64,000 nucleotides of DNA from Bosea sp. OAE506 (GCF_040546595.1 NZ_JBEPOB010000001.1:627501-691500), one strand, 5' to 3'. Positions 50,106-61,876 are shown, numbered from the stretch's first letter. Notes: generated by a model from the sequence alone, not told the origin. Program-made: numbers and translations.

Positions 50106-51032
50106 TCAGCCCGCGAGCGACGCCCGCGCCTGACGGTATTCCGCCAGCAGACGCGCGCCCAGTTCGGCGGTCGTCGGCACGTCCTCGATCGCGCCGACGC
50201 CCTGACCGGCCGACCAGATCGTCTTCCAGACCTTGGCCTCGTTGCCGAGATCGAGCTTGCCGTGGCCGGTGAGGTTGTCGGGATCCAGCCCCGCCGCCTG
50301 GATGCTCTCGCGCATGAAGTTGGCGTTCACGCCGCTGATCGCCGGGGTGTAGAGGATGTCGGAGGCCTGGCTGCGCAGCAGCATCGCCTTGTATTCGGGG
50401 TCCGCCATGCTCTCGGTGGTCGCGATGAAGCGCGTGCCGAGATAGGCGAGATCGGCCCCCATAAGCTGGGCGGCTGCGATCTGGGCGCCGTTCGAGATCG
50501 CGCCCGCCAGCACGATCGTGCCGGCAAAGAAACGCCGGATCTCGGAGACCAGCGCGAAGGGGCTCATCGTGCCGGCATGGCCGCCGGCGCCGGCCGCGAC
50601 CGCGATGATGCCGTCGACGCCGGCCTCGGCCGCCTTCTGGGCGTGGCGCAGGCTGATGACATCGTGGAAGACCAGCCCGCCATAGCCATGCACGGCCTTG
50701 ACCAGATCGGGCACCGCGCCGAGCGAGGTGATGACGAGCGGCACCTTGTGCTTGGCCGTGATCGCCAGATCCGCCTCCAGGCGCGGGTTGGAGCGGTGGA
50801 CGATGAGGTTGACGCCGAAGGGCGCGGCATCGGGCACATCCGCGAGGCGCCCCTCGATCTCGGTCAGCCAGGCCTCGTAGCCCTCGCTCGTGCGCTGGTT
50901 CAGCGCCGGGAAGGTGCCGAGGATGCCGGCCTTGCAGGTCTCGACCACGAGATCGGGACCCGAGACGAGGAACATCGGCGAGGCGATGGCGGGCAGGCGC
51001 AGGCGCCCGGCGAGCGTGGTCGGTAGCGGCAC
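50106..51032 (-). CDS. Nitronate monooxygenase family flavoprotein
   Basis: The 308-residue protein has the FMN-dependent TIM-barrel landmarks of nitronate monooxygenase/2-nitropropane dioxygenase: LPAIASPMFLVSG, FGVNLIVH, VPLVITSLG, GYGGLVFHDVISLRHAQKAAEAGVDGIIAV with AAGAGGHAG, and GADLAYLGTRFIAT. It oxidises nitronates. The start is GTG 51032, with GGGGAG nine bases upstream; the open frame extends much further upstream but only as the complement of the next gene. It is divergent from the gamma-glutamyltransferase-like gene across 195 bases. Confidence 0.88.
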   Translation of the reverse strand: MPLPTTLAGRLRLPAIASPMFLVSGPDLVVETCKAGILGTFPALNQRTSEGYEAWLTEIEGRLADVPDAAPFGVNLIVHRSNPRLEADLAITAKHKVPLVITSLGAVPDLVKAVHGYGGLVFHDVISLRHAQKAAEAGVDGIIAVAAGAGGHAGTMSPFALVSEIRRFFAGTIVLAGAISNGAQIAAAQLMGADLAYLGTRFIATTESMADPEYKAMLLRSQASDILYTPAISGVNANFMRESIQAAGLDPDNLTGHGKLDLGNEAKVWKTIWSAGQGVGAIEDVPTTAELGARLLAEYRQARASLAG

Positions 51033-51227
51033 GGTGGCGATCTCCCCAGCTTCGGATTCCTGCAGGCCGGAATCTCTTCGCGATCCTCCGGTCGTATCAG
51101 CGCGCCGGCCCGTGTGGAACCCATTGCAGGGCCGCAGCGCGCCGGTGGCGCTTGCCAAATCCAGCGGGCTGGGCGAGTGCGGTCGGGAGAGCCGGCGTAA
51201 CCCGGCCGAGCTTCGGGAGACGACGAC

Positions 51228-52841
51228 GTGAGCCAGCCGAACCAGCGCGATTTCGAACTCCCCGGCCGTTCGGTGGTGATGGGCCGGCGTGGCATGGCCG
51301 CGACCTCCCACCCGACCGCCACGCTCACCGCGATCAACATCCTGCAGGCCGGGGGCAATGCGATCGACGCCGCCGTGGCAGCCTGCGCCGTGCAATGCGT
51401 GGTCGAGCCGGGCTCGACCGGGATCGGCGGCGACTGCTTCGTCTTGATGGCAGCGGGCGGCAGCGACACCGTCCTGGCCTATGACGGCTCGGGCCGGGCG
51501 CCGGCTGCGGCGACGCTGGACTGGTATCGGGAGCAGGGTTTCAGCGAGATTCCGCGCCAGTCCCCCCATGCGGTGACGATTCCGGGCTCTGTCGAGGCCT
51601 GGGCGACGCTGGTCAAGGACCATGGCCGCCTGCCGCTGGCGCAGCTCCTGAAGCCCGCGATCGAACTGGCGCGGGACGGCTATGTGGTGGCGCCCCGCTC
51701 CGCCGCCGACTGGGCGGGACAGGCCGCGCTGATGGCGAAGGACGAGCCGACGGCGCGCGTCTTCCTGCCTAACGGCCGCGCGCCGCTGGCGGGCGAGGTT
51801 CACCACCAGCGCGAACTCGCCGCGACGCTGCAGGCCATCGCCGAGACGGGGCCGAGCGCCTTCTACGAGGGCGAGATCGCTCAGGACATGGTCGACCGGC
51901 TGCGCGAACTCGGCGGCCTGCATACGCTCGAGGATTTCCGCGACACCAAGGGCGGCTATGTCACGCCGATCCACACGCGCTTCCGCGGCCATGACGTGTT
52001 CGAGTGCCCGCCCGCCGGCCAGGGCGTGATCGCGCTGATGATCCTCAACATCCTCTCGGGCTTCGAGCCGGGCGAGGACCCGCTCTCCGCCGACCGGCTG
52101 CATATCGAGATCGAGGCGGCCAGGCTCGCCTATTCGGTACGCGACGCCGTGCTGGCCGATCCGAGCCAGAGCGACGTGCCGCTGGACTGGCTGCTCTCGG
52201 AGGAGCTGGCGGCGCAGCTGCGCAGCCAGATCGACCTGAAGCAGGCGATCAAGGAGCTGCCGAGCTTCGCGCCCACCGAGGTGGAGCATGCCGACACGGT
52301 CTATATCAGCGTCGTCGACGGCGACGGGATGGCGGTGAGCTTCATCAACTCGGTGTTCCACCCCTTCGGCGCGGCGCTGGTTGCGCCGAAGAGCGGCGTG
52401 CTGCTTCAGAACCGCGGCCAGGGCTTCGTGCTCAAGGCCGGTCACCCCAATGCGATCGCGCCGCGCAAGCGCCCGCTGCACACGATCATCCCGGGCATGA
52501 TGCTGCGCGACGGCAGGGTCTGCCTGTCCTTCGGCGTGATGGGCGGCCACTACCAGGCGATGGGTCACGCCCATCTGGTCAGCAAGCTGCTGGATTACGG
52601 GCTCGACCTGCAAAGCGCGATCTCGCTGCCGCGCATCTTCCCGCGCCCGGGCCAGACCGCGATCGAGGCGGAAAAGACCGTGCCGGCAGCCGTGCGTGCC
52701 GAACTGGAGCGTCGCGGCTTCGTCTTCACGGCACCGGGCGCGGCCATCGGCGGCGGCCAGGCGATCGCGATCGACCCCGTCACGGGCGTGCGGTCGGCGG
52801 GCTCCGACCACCGCAAGGATGGCTGCGCGCTGGGCTGGTGA
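51228..52841 (+). CDS. Gamma-glutamyltransferase family Ntn-hydrolase
   Basis: The 537-residue proenzyme-like protein matches the GGT family: ATSHPTATLTAINILQAGGNAIDAAVA, VVEPGSTGIGGDCFVLM, ECPPAGQGVIALMI, and the autoprocessing junction EHADTVYISVVDGDGMAVSF, where Thr would become the nucleophile of the small subunit. PGMMLRDG and GVMGGHYQAMGH follow. No signal peptide is seen, unlike periplasmic GGT, so it is the cytoplasmic YwrD-like type with uncertain substrate. The start is GTG 51228 with GGGAG about eight bases upstream. The C-terminus (GSDHRKDGCALGW) is family-typical. Confidence 0.88.
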   Translation: MSQPNQRDFELPGRSVVMGRRGMAATSHPTATLTAINILQAGGNAIDAAVAACAVQCVVEPGSTGIGGDCFVLMAAGGSDTVLAYDGSGRAPAAATLDWYREQGFSEIPRQSPHAVTIPGSVEAWATLVKDHGRLPLAQLLKPAIELARDGYVVAPRSAADWAGQAALMAKDEPTARVFLPNGRAPLAGEVHHQRELAATLQAIAETGPSAFYEGEIAQDMVDRLRELGGLHTLEDFRDTKGGYVTPIHTRFRGHDVFECPPAGQGVIALMILNILSGFEPGEDPLSADRLHIEIEAARLAYSVRDAVLADPSQSDVPLDWLLSEELAAQLRSQIDLKQAIKELPSFAPTEVEHADTVYISVVDGDGMAVSFINSVFHPFGAALVAPKSGVLLQNRGQGFVLKAGHPNAIAPRKRPLHTIIPGMMLRDGRVCLSFGVMGGHYQAMGHAHLVSKLLDYGLDLQSAISLPRIFPRPGQTAIEAEKTVPAAVRAELERRGFVFTAPGAAIGGGQAIAIDPVTGVRSAGSDHRKDGCALGW

Positions 52842-52889
52842 GTTTCGCCGCGGCGCTCTGATCAGGCACCGGTGCCGGAACCACGACGG

Positions 52890-52984
52890 GTCATCCCGGC
52901 CGAAGCGCCGGGATCCATCATAGAGCTCAGGCGCCCTTCGATGGATCCCGGATCGGCGCTGCTTCGCAGCTTGTCCGGGATGAC
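52890..52984. repeat. Palindromic intergenic repeat, copy 3
   Basis: A 95-base imperfect palindrome from GTCATCCCGGCC to TTGTCCGGGATGAC. It fills the gap between the convergent GGT-like and lepA genes, where it could serve both as a terminator. Confidence 0.8.
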
Positions 52985-53013
52985 GGCGTGTTTCCGAGGG
53001 TGGCGAGCGTTGC

Positions 53014-54819
<1,806 letters not shown>

Positions 54820-54874
54820 GCGCGGGCCATAGCAGCGAAGCCCCAGCGCGCCAAGGGTTTGCCGCAGACCCCGG

Positions 54875-55660
54875 CTATTCCGCCGCAGCCATTCGCAACG
54901 GCCCCGGGGCGGCTTCCTGCGCCCAGGTCAGGGCTCGGTAGTCGAAGCCGGCTTCCAGTGTCGGCTTCACCACGGCGAAATAGGGCGAGATGTCGAAGTC
55001 GCGCGGCATGTAGAGCGAGTGGTGGCGGATATGCAGGATTTCCTCGAAATCCGCCTCCTCCATCGCGCGGGCATATTCGATCGTCGGCAGTACGGGATAG
55101 CGCGCCGCCTCGAAGGCTTGGGCGATCAGCGTCGAGCAGATCGCCCGCGTCGGGTCACCCGAGCCCAGCGCGATCATGCGCCGGCGCCAGGATTTCGGCG
55201 CCCAGGGCAGCGGGATCAGCCAGCGCATCAGATCGAGGATGTTCTTGAGATCGTACTGGGTGCCGAGCCGGCCGAGGACATAGTCGACCACGACCTCGCA
55301 CCCCTCCTCGTCGAGCGCCTGCGGACGGCAGATGCGGGTGCCGAAGGCGCCGTACTTCGACAAGGGCGAAAGCACACAGCCGACATCCATCTCGACCTCG
55401 GCCAAGACGAGCGGCTCGCCGTCCTCCGAGACCTGCCCGGTCTCTCCGACATAGAGCGCAGCATGGGACCAGGTCGACTGCGTCAGGTACTTGATCGCGG
55501 CGGAGACCTTCATGCCGCCCTCGACCAGCAGCACGTCGCCGGGACGCAGCGCGGAGCGCAGTCTCGCCAGAGCCTTCTCGTCGGAAGCGCGCGGCTCAGC
55601 CCTGCCGCGGGTGATGAAGCCGACGACGGCTCTTCCAAGCCACTCCAGACCTCGATTCAT
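54875..55660 (-). CDS. YiiX/YebB-like NlpC/P60-type cysteine hydrolase
   Basis: The 261-residue protein has the permuted papain-like layout of Yii[24 protein letters not shown] with the likely catalytic His, and [14 protein letters not shown] with the likely catalytic Cys. [17 protein letters not shown] and [11 protein letters not shown] fit the family. Such enzymes are thought to cleave amide or ester bonds in peptides or lipids. GAGGGAA lies just upstream of ATG 55660. It is divergent from the XRE-cupin gene, with a 200-base gap. No signal peptide is evident. Confidence 0.8.
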   Translation of the reverse strand: MNRGLEWLGRAVVGFITRGRAEPRASDEKALARLRSALRPGDVLLVEGGMKVSAAIKYLTQSTWSHAALYVGETGQVSEDGEPLVLAEVEMDVGCVLSPLSKYGAFGTRICRPQALDEEGCEVVVDYVLGRLGTQYDLKNILDLMRWLIPLPWAPKSWRRRMIALGSGDPTRAICSTLIAQAFEAARYPVLPTIEYARAMEEADFEEILHIRHHSLYMPRDFDISPYFAVVKPTLEAGFDYRALTWAQEAAPGPLRMAAAE

Positions 55661-55819
55661 GGCCGTTCCCTCGACCAGCGCCCTTCTGGGCGTCGTTCCC
55701 CGCATATGAGCGCTGTTTCCCTGATGTTTCGGAAAGATCGACCTCGTCGCTGGTGGGAAGCTGGAATCGTGGTGAAGTCGGCGTTGACGTCCCCTCCCTG
55801 CACGCATGCTCTACCCATC

Positions 55820-55839
55820 CGGAAATCGCTTGATTTCCG
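55820..55839. promoter_or_regulatory. Perfect palindrome, probable operator of the XRE-cupin regulator
   Basis: CGGAAATCGCTTGATTTCCG has perfect eight-base arms with a four-base centre, 21 bases before the regulator start, where it would overlap the promoter. XRE regulators often control their own genes; the site could also influence the divergent hydrolase. Confidence 0.55.
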
Positions 55840-55860
55840 TCATCGTAGAAATATTCTCTC

Positions 55861-56442
55861 ATGATGGATTCGTTCGTCGACATCGATCTGGACCGCCGCC
55901 TCGGCGCCCGCCTCAAGGGACTGCGCCAGGCCCGGGATCTCACACTCGACCAGCTCTCGGCCCGCTCAGGCGTGAGCCGCGCGATGATCTCGCGGGTCGA
56001 GCGCGGCGAATCGAGCCCGACGGCGGCCCTGTTGGACCGGCTCTGCGCCGGCCTCGGCGTCCTGCTCTCGGCCCTCTTCCGCGACGAGGCGCAAGGCGGC
56101 CCGCTGGCGCGGCGGGGCGAGCAGCCGGTCTGGACCGATCCCGACAGCGGCTATGTCCGCCGCAGCGTGTCGCCGTCCGGCACGGGCTCCCGGCTCGAAA
56201 TCGTGGAGGTCGAGATGCCGGCGGGTGCGCGCGTCCTGCTCGATGCGCCGCGCGGCGGCTTCCGGCTCGACCAGCAGCTCTGGCTGCTGGAGGGCGAGCT
56301 CACCCTGTCCGTCGGCGGGCGCGAGCATCGCTTGGCCGCGGGCGACTGCCTCGCCATGCTGCTCGACGGGCCGATCGCCTTCCACAACCCGGGCGAGGGC
56401 CCGGCACGTTATGCGGTGGTGCTGACCGCCGCCGACCTCTGA
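55861..56442 (+). CDS. XRE-family regulator with C-terminal cupin sensor domain
   Basis: The 193-residue protein has a Cro/CI-type helix-turn-helix (residues ~12-66; RLKGLRQARDLTLDQLSARSGVSRAMISRVERGESSPT) and a cupin domain (about 110-190; EMPAGARVLL, LEGELTLSVGGREHRLAAGDCLAML, PIAFHNPGEG). Such regulators sense small molecules through the cupin fold and usually repress neighbouring metabolic or transport genes. The start may be either of two adjacent ATGs (55861, 55864). The palindrome just upstream suggests autoregulation. The GNAT gene follows after five bases and is probably its operon partner. Confidence 0.9.
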   Translation: MMDSFVDIDLDRRLGARLKGLRQARDLTLDQLSARSGVSRAMISRVERGESSPTAALLDRLCAGLGVLLSALFRDEAQGGPLARRGEQPVWTDPDSGYVRRSVSPSGTGSRLEIVEVEMPAGARVLLDAPRGGFRLDQQLWLLEGELTLSVGGREHRLAAGDCLAMLLDGPIAFHNPGEGPARYAVVLTAADL

Positions 56443-56447
56443 GACGG

Positions 56448-56990
56448 ATGCAGGACATGACCCAGAACGATGCGATGACGGTCGAGCCGCTCGATGCGGA
56501 GGCCGCGCGAGCCGCGATCCCGGCTCTGGCTGACATTCTCGCCGACGCCGTCGAAAGCGGGGCCTCGGTCGGCTTCATGCACTGGAACGGGCCGTCCGAC
56601 TACCGCGCGTTCTGGACGGGTGTGGTGACCGAGGTGGAGGCGGGACGCACGATCCTTTTCGCTGCGCGCCAAGGCGCGGAGATGCTCGGCACGGCGCAAT
56701 TGCAGCTCGTCGGCAAGCCGAACCAGCCGCATCGCGCCGAGATCGCCAAGGTGCTGGTGCATTCGCGCGCGCGGCGGCGCGGCCTCGGCGCAGCCCTGAT
56801 GCAGGCGGCGGAAACAGCGGCGCGACAGGCCAAGCGCGACCTGCTGGTGCTCGACACCGACGAATACGGCGGGGCGCGCCAGCTCTACAGCAAACTCGGC
56901 TGGACCGAACTCGGCACGATCCCGCGCTACGCGCTGATGCCCGATGGCCGCGACTGCGGCTCGACCTTCTTCTACAAGAGCCTGCGCTGA
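56448..56990 (+). CDS. GNAT family N-acetyltransferase
   Basis: The 180-residue protein has the GNAT fold with acetyl-CoA motif A: IAKVLVHSRARRRGLGAALMQAAE (R/Q-x-x-G-x-G/A type), followed by LLVLDTDEYGGARQLYSKLGWTELG. Starts at 56448, 56457 and 56475 are all in frame; none has a strong ribosome site, consistent with coupling to the upstream regulator gene. The XRE-cupin plus GNAT pair is a recurrent arrangement, where the acetyltransferase often modifies an amine or antibiotic. Substrate is unknown. It converges with the DUF3297 gene six bases further. Confidence 0.85.
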   Translation: MQDMTQNDAMTVEPLDAEAARAAIPALADILADAVESGASVGFMHWNGPSDYRAFWTGVVTEVEAGRTILFAARQGAEMLGTAQLQLVGKPNQPHRAEIAKVLVHSRARRRGLGAALMQAAETAARQAKRDLLVLDTDEYGGARQLYSKLGWTELGTIPRYALMPDGRDCGSTFFYKSLR

Positions 56991-56996
56991 GGCGGC

Positions 56997-57245
56997 TCAG
57001 CCCTCGGCGGGCTGGCGGAAATAGGGCTCGACCTCGCCCTTGAGCTTCACCGTCATCGGGTTGCCGAAGCGGTCCTTGGCGTTGCCGGCGGTGAGGCGCA
57101 CCCAGCCTTCGCTGACGCAGTATTCCTCGACATTGGTCTTCTCGACGCCCTTGAAGCGGACGCCGATATCCCGCGACAGCAGTTCCTCGTTGTAGAACGG
57201 GCTGTTGGGATTGGAGGAGAGGCGGTCGGGCAGCGTGTCGGTCAT
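56997..57245 (-). CDS. DUF3297 family protein
   Basis: The 82-residue protein matches DUF3297: TDTLPDRLSSNPNSPFYNE, IGVRFKGVEKTNVEEYCVSEGW and GNPMTVKLKGEVEPYF. The family is small, conserved in Proteobacteria and of unknown function. ATG 57245 gives the family-typical N-terminus. The 3' tail of the broken ankyrin gene's open frame runs over its start. Confidence 0.85.
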   Translation of the reverse strand: MTDTLPDRLSSNPNSPFYNEELLSRDIGVRFKGVEKTNVEEYCVSEGWVRLTAGNAKDRFGNPMTVKLKGEVEPYFRQPAEG

Positions 57246-57336
57246 TGCGGAAGCCTCGGGAATCGCGTGTCGGATGGCGGCCAGGCCGCGTTGGCGCACA
57301 GGTAGCGCGATCCGGCGGCGATGCCAAATCGCGGTT

Positions 57337-57997
57337 TCAGCGACCGCCGGCCTGTTCGATCAGGCGCGCGATCGCCTGCTAGCCCCGCTGGCGGGCATGG
57401 GCGAGGGGCGTCACGCCGTCCTTGTCGGCGAGGCTGGGATTGGCCCCGGCGTCGAGAACCAGCCGCGCGACCTGCTGGTGGCGAGGGCCGCCATCGCCCA
57501 AGGATCACGATCTCCAGCAGGCAGGTCCAGCCGAGATCGTTGACGTGATCGAGGTCGATGCCGCTGGTCAGCAACAGCTTGACCGCCTCGACATGGGCGC
57601 GCTCGCAGGCGGGGATCAGCGCGTTGCCGCCATAGCGGTTGCGGATCGACAGGTCGGGCTTGCGCGGCAGCATCGCGGCGATGATCTCGGCCCGGCCCAG
57701 GGCTCCTGCGAGCAGCCAGGGCGTGTCGCGATTGGCGGCCTGGGTGTTGGGGCTCGCGCCGGCCTCGAGCAGAACCTTCGCGACGGATACGTGATCGCCG
57801 GCGACCGCGCGCAGCAAGGCGGAGCGGCCCTGCGCATCCTGTGCGTCAAGCGGAGCGCCGGATTGGATCAGGCGCGCGACCTCGTCGATGCGCCCGGCGG
57901 CGGCAGCCTCGATCAGGGCGGCGCCAGCGGCCAGCGCAGGACTGCACGTCATCATCATCCCCAGGGCGAACCCGCACCAAGAGCGGAAAGGCCTCAC
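57337..57997 (-). pseudogene. Ankyrin-repeat protein, frameshifted and with premature stop
   Basis: Residues 1-165 read as an exported ankyrin protein: signal peptide (GFALGMMMTCSPALA) and repeats such as GRSALLRAVAGDHVSVAKVLLEAGASPNTQ and GNALIPACERAHVEAVKLLL. Near 57497 the frame shifts by one base in a GGG run: the expected continuation DGGPRHQQVARLVLDAGANPSLADKDGVTPLAHARQRG is present in the next frame. That frame then meets TAG (57379-57381) where a Tyr codon is expected and finishes at TGA 57337-57339. With the shift uncorrected, the open frame runs on to 57242 with non-ankyrin sequence. Its ATG overlaps the hrcA stop. Confidence 0.75.
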
Positions 57998-59079
57998 CGC
58001 GCCCCATCCAGCAGGCGGCCGACCACCTTGGCGGTGTAGTCCACCATCGGCACGATGCGGGCATAGTTCAGCCGCGTCGGGCCGATGATACCGACAACGC
58101 CGACGATGCGCTGCTCGGAATCGCGGAAGGGGGCGACGACCATCGAGGAGCCGGACATCGAGAACAGCTTGTTCTCGGAGCCGATGAAAATGCGCACGCC
58201 GTCGCCGGCCTCGGCCCGGCTAAGGAGATCGATCACGTCGGTCTGGGTTTCAAGATCGCCGAAGAGCAGGCGAATGCGCTCGAGATCCTCCTGCGCCTTG
58301 AGATCTTCCAGCAGATTGGCCTGGCCGCGCACGATGAGGTGGCGGTCGGAACTCGGACCCGAGGAGGTGGCGATGCCGCTCTCGACCAGCCTCGCAGTCA
58401 GCGAGTCGAGCTCGCGCTCCATCTGCTCGCGGTGCTGGGCGATCTCGGCGCGCAATTCGCCCAGCGTCTTGCCGAGGATGCGGGCGTTGAGAAAGTTGGC
58501 GGCCTCCGTCAGCGCGGAGGCCGGGAGCCCGGCCGGCAGGCTGAGGAGACGGTTCTCGACCGTGCCGTCATCGGCGACCAGCACGACGAGCGCGCGTGTC
58601 GGGTCGAGCCGGACGAACTCGATATGCTTCAGCCGGGCATTGGCCTTGGTCGTGACGACGACGCCCGCTCCGCGCGACAGGCCCGAAAGCAGGGCCGAGG
58701 CCTCGGTCAGCGTGCCGTCGAGCGTGCGGCCGGTAGCGGCGGCCTTCATCTGCGCCTCGATGCGGGTGCGCTCGTCCGAGGTCAGATTGCCGACCTCCAT
58801 CATCGCATCGACGAAGAAGCGCAGGCCACGCTCGGTTGGCAGTCGCCCGGCCGAGGTGTGCGGCGCGTAGATCAGGCCGGCCAACTCGAGGTCGGTCATG
58901 ACGTTGCGCACCGTCGCCGGCGACAGCGCCATCGGCAGCAGCCGGGCGATGTTGCGCGAGCCGACAGGCTCGCCCGTGGTCAGGAAGCCATCGACGATCT
59001 GGCGGAAGATCTCGCGCGAGCGCTGATCGGTCTCGATCAACCCGCTGGCTGTGTCGGGACGCGGCGTATGGGCGCTCAT
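57994..59079 (-). CDS. hrcA: Heat-inducible transcription repressor HrcA
   Basis: The 361-residue protein has the winged-helix N-terminus ([41 protein letters not shown] with [29 protein letters not shown]), the central GAF-like domain and the C-terminal [35 protein letters not shown]. HrcA represses groESL/dnaK via CIRCE elements, and in many Alphaproteobacteria hrcA lies divergent from rph, as here. I see no CIRCE element within its 148-base upstream region. grpE, its common neighbour, is not downstream; an ankyrin gene is, overlapping as ATGA. Confidence 0.95.
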   Translation of the reverse strand: MSAHTPRPDTASGLIETDQRSREIFRQIVDGFLTTGEPVGSRNIARLLPMALSPATVRNVMTDLELAGLIYAPHTSAGRLPTERGLRFFVDAMMEVGNLTSDERTRIEAQMKAAATGRTLDGTLTEASALLSGLSRGAGVVVTTKANARLKHIEFVRLDPTRALVVLVADDGTVENRLLSLPAGLPASALTEAANFLNARILGKTLGELRAEIAQHREQMERELDSLTARLVESGIATSSGPSSDRHLIVRGQANLLEDLKAQEDLERIRLLFGDLETQTDVIDLLSRAEAGDGVRIFIGSENKLFSMSGSSMVVAPFRDSEQRIVGVVGIIGPTRLNYARIVPMVDYTAKVVGRLLDGAR

Positions 59080-59227
59080 CGCGTGCGAAACGACTTTCTC
59101 GACATGGGCTTATTGTTGATCCGGACCGGCGCCCGATCAAGCGAAAACGCGTGCGACCCCTGTCCGCCTTGCCGCACCCGCGGCGACCGCCTACAAGCCG
59201 CCAACCCCGAACAATCAGGATATCGCC

Positions 59228-59944
59228 ATGCGACCCTCGAAACGCGCCGCAGACGAAATGCGCAAGGTCACGCTCGAACGCGGCGTCGTGCGCTATGCGG
59301 AAGGCTCCTGCATGGTCTCGTTCGGCGAAACCCGGGTGCTCTGCGCCGCCACCGTCGAGGAAAAGGGCCCGCCATGGCTGCGCGGCACCGGCAAGGGCTG
59401 GGTCACCGCCGAATATGCGATGCTGCCGCGCGCCACGCATGAGCGCAATCGCCGCGAGGTGACCTCCGGCAAGCCGTCCGGCCGCACGCAGGAGATCCAG
59501 CGTCTGGTCGGGCGCTCGCTTCGCGCCGTGGTCGACCTGACCGCGATCGGCGAGCGGCAGATCGTCGTCGACTGCGACGTGCTGCAGGCCGATGGCGGCA
59601 CGCGCACGGCCTCGATCACCGGCGCCTGGGTGGCGCTGCACGATGCGCTGAAATGGATGGAGGCGCGCTCCATGCTGAAGGGCGCCAACCCGCTGAAGGA
59701 CCATGTCGCGGCGATTTCCTGCGGCATCGTCGCCGGCAATCCGGTGCTCGACCTCGATTATGTCGAGGATTCCGGCGCGCAGACCGACGCCAATTTCGTC
59801 ATCACCGGCTCGGGCGGCCTCGTCGAGGTGCAGGGCACGGCCGAGGGCGCGCCCTTCTCCGAGGAGGAGCTGATGGCGCTGATGCGGCTCGCCAAGGGCG
59901 GGGTGAGCAAGCTTGTGGCGCTGCAGAAGGCGGCCGTGGCCTGA
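59228..59944 (+). CDS. rph: Ribonuclease PH
   Basis: The 238-residue protein has the full RNase PH profile: [20 protein letters not shown] start, [40 protein letters not shown] and [22 protein letters not shown], with [17 protein letters not shown] near the end. It trims tRNA 3' ends phosphorolytically. AGGA lies eight bases before ATG 59228. It begins a plus-strand run rph-rdgB-hemW that is common in Alphaproteobacteria, here interrupted by one half-size palindromic repeat. Confidence 0.97.
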   Translation: MRPSKRAADEMRKVTLERGVVRYAEGSCMVSFGETRVLCAATVEEKGPPWLRGTGKGWVTAEYAMLPRATHERNRREVTSGKPSGRTQEIQRLVGRSLRAVVDLTAIGERQIVVDCDVLQADGGTRTASITGAWVALHDALKWMEARSMLKGANPLKDHVAAISCGIVAGNPVLDLDYVEDSGAQTDANFVITGSGGLVEVQGTAEGAPFSEEELMALMRLAKGGVSKLVALQKAAVA

Positions 59945-59975
59945 ACGGCCCTGTCGTTTGCCGCGTGAACCTGTC

Positions 59976-60013
59976 GTCATCCCGGACGCAGCGAAGCGGA
60001 GATCCGGGATGAC
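59976..60013. repeat. Palindromic intergenic repeat, half-size copy 4
   Basis: Only one stem remains: GTCATCCCGGACGCAGCGAAGC pairs into GATCCGGGATGAC over 38 bases. It lies between rph and rdgB and leaves the rdgB ribosome site free. Confidence 0.7.
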
Positions 60014-60039
60014 AGCGAGGGTCCGGAGGACAACGAAAG

Positions 60040-60675
60040 ATGCTTGAACACCGCATCCTCACCGGCAAGGTCGTGATCGCGACCCACAACAAGGGCAAGC
60101 TCGTCGAGATGCGCGAGCTGATGGCGCCCTTCGGGATCGAGCTGGTCTCGGCCGGCGAGCTCGGCCTGCCGGAGCCCGACGAGACCGGCTACATGTTCTC
60201 GGAGAACGCCGCGATCAAGGCGCATGCGGCCGCGAAAGTCTCGGGCCTGCCGGCGCTGTCGGACGATTCCGGCCTCTGTGTCGATGCGCTGGACGGCGCG
60301 CCGGGGCTGTTCTCGGCCAACTGGGCCGGGCCGGGCAAGGATTTCAAGCCGGCGATGGCGCGCGTGCTCGCCGAGATGGCCAAGCGCGGTGCGACGGCGC
60401 CGGAGCAGCGCAAGGCACATTTCGTCTCGGCGCTGGTGATCGCCTGGCCGGACGGCCATGAGGAGCTGTTCGAGGGCCGCGTTCATGGCCGCATCGTCGA
60501 GGCCCCGCGCGGCAGCGGCGGCTTCGGCTACAACCCGATCTTCCAGCCCGACGGCTACGACATGACCTTCGCGGAGATGACGAGCACCGTGAAGAGCGGC
60601 GCCGACGACGCGCTCTCCCACCGGGCGCGCGCCTTCAAGCAGTTGGCGGCCGCCTGCCTCCGGGCTCCGGCGTGA
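60040..60675 (+). CDS. rdgB: Non-canonical purine NTP pyrophosphatase (RdgB/HAM1 family)
   Basis: The 211-residue protein has [18 protein letters not shown] (substrate-binding start), [30 protein letters not shown] with the catalytic Asp pair, [21 protein letters not shown] and [10 protein letters not shown]. It hydrolyses ITP, dITP and XTP to monophosphates and keeps these bases out of DNA. GGAGGA lies upstream of ATG 60040. It overlaps the hemW start by four bases (GTGA), so they are coupled. Confidence 0.96.
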   Translation: MLEHRILTGKVVIATHNKGKLVEMRELMAPFGIELVSAGELGLPEPDETGYMFSENAAIKAHAAAKVSGLPALSDDSGLCVDALDGAPGLFSANWAGPGKDFKPAMARVLAEMAKRGATAPEQRKAHFVSALVIAWPDGHEELFEGRVHGRIVEAPRGSGGFGYNPIFQPDGYDMTFAEMTSTVKSGADDALSHRARAFKQLAAACLRAPA

Positions 60676-61871
60676 GCGGCGCGGCCGCCCGCGCGCCGAC
60701 ATCCCCGATCCTGCATCCGACCGCGGATGCGGGCTTCGCCGTCTATGTGCACTGGCCTTTCTGCCTGGCCAAATGCCCCTATTGCGACTTCAATTCGCAT
60801 GTCCGGCTGCAGCCGCCCGACCAGGCCCGCTATGTCGCGGCCTTCCGGCGCGAGATCGCCCATCGGGCCGCGCTGGCTCCGGGTCGGACCGTCACCTCGA
60901 TCTTCTTCGGGGGCGGCACGCCCTCGCTGATGGAGGGCCGCACGGTCGGCGCGATCCTCGACGCGATCGGAGAAGCCTGGGCGATCGACCCGCATTGCGA
61001 GGTCTCGCTCGAGGCCAACCCGACCAGCGTCGAGGCCGGGCGCTTCGCCGATTTCCGCGCCGCGGGCGTCACCCGGGTGTCGCTCGGCGTGCAGGCGCTG
61101 AACGATGCCGACCTGAAGGCGCTCGGGCGGATGCATTCGACGCGCGAGGCGCTCGATGCGGTCGCGATCGCGCGGAAGTACTTCGAGCGCTACTCCTTCG
61201 ACCTGATCTATGCCCGCTCGCCGCACCAGACGCCGGCTTTGTGGCGGGCGGAGCTGGAACTGGCGATCAGCCATGCCGCCGAGCATCTTTCGCTCTACCA
61301 ACTCACCATCGAGCCCGACACGATGTTCGAGCGGCTGTTCAAGGCCGGCAAGCTCGCCGTGCCGGACCATGAGGCGGGGGCTGCGCTCTACGAGATCACG
61401 CAGGAGATCACGGCCAAGCATGGCTTGCCGGTCTATGAGATCTCCAACCACGCCCGCCCCGGCGCGGAATGCCGCCACAACCTCGTCTACTGGCGCTATG
61501 GCGAATATGCCGGCATCGGCCCCGGCGCCCATGGGCGGCTGGTCACCGATGAGGGGCGGATGGCGCATTCGACCGAGAAGCGGCCCGAGGCCTGGCTGGA
61601 GCGCGTCGAAGCGGACGGCCAGGCGCTGGTCGAGAACGAGCGGCTCAATGCCGAGGCGCAGGGCGACGAATATCTGCTGATGGGGCTGCGGCTGGTCGAG
61701 GGCATCGACCCCGCCGTGTTCAAGGCGCTGTCGGGCCGCGCGCTGAACGAGCGGCGCGTGACCAGCCTCGTGCTCGACCGGCTGCTCGTCCGCAAGCCCG
61801 GCGGCAAGCTCGCCTGCACGCCCGAGGGCGCGCTGGTGCTGGACGCGGTGGTGGCGGATCTGGCGGCGTAA
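60672..61871 (+). CDS. hemW: Radical SAM haem chaperone HemW
   Basis: The 399-residue protein has the HemW radical-SAM motif [13 protein letters not shown] (CxxxCxxCxF type), [35 protein letters not shown] and the C-terminal HemW domain (AEYLL-like [14 protein letters not shown]). HemW binds haem and delivers it to client proteins; older labels read 'coproporphyrinogen III oxidase-like'. The start is GTG 60672, overlapping the rdgB stop. It is the end of the rph-rdgB-hemW run. Confidence 0.95.
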   Translation: MSGAAARAPTSPILHPTADAGFAVYVHWPFCLAKCPYCDFNSHVRLQPPDQARYVAAFRREIAHRAALAPGRTVTSIFFGGGTPSLMEGRTVGAILDAIGEAWAIDPHCEVSLEANPTSVEAGRFADFRAAGVTRVSLGVQALNDADLKALGRMHSTREALDAVAIARKYFERYSFDLIYARSPHQTPALWRAELELAISHAAEHLSLYQLTIEPDTMFERLFKAGKLAVPDHEAGAALYEITQEITAKHGLPVYEISNHARPGAECRHNLVYWRYGEYAGIGPGAHGRLVTDEGRMAHSTEKRPEAWLERVEADGQALVENERLNAEAQGDEYLLMGLRLVEGIDPAVFKALSGRALNERRVTSLVLDRLLVRKPGGKLACTPEGALVLDAVVADLAA

Positions 61872-61876
61872 CACCC

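Noticed and set aside
51033..52811. Very long minus-strand open frame that extends the nitronate monooxygenase upstream by almost 600 codons
   Set aside because: It is the complement of the GGT-like gene, with no family similarity; GTG 51032 with a good ribosome site starts the real gene.
59080..59227. CIRCE element upstream of hrcA
   Set aside because: The expected TTAGCACTC-N9-GAGTGCTAA inverted repeat is not present in the gap.
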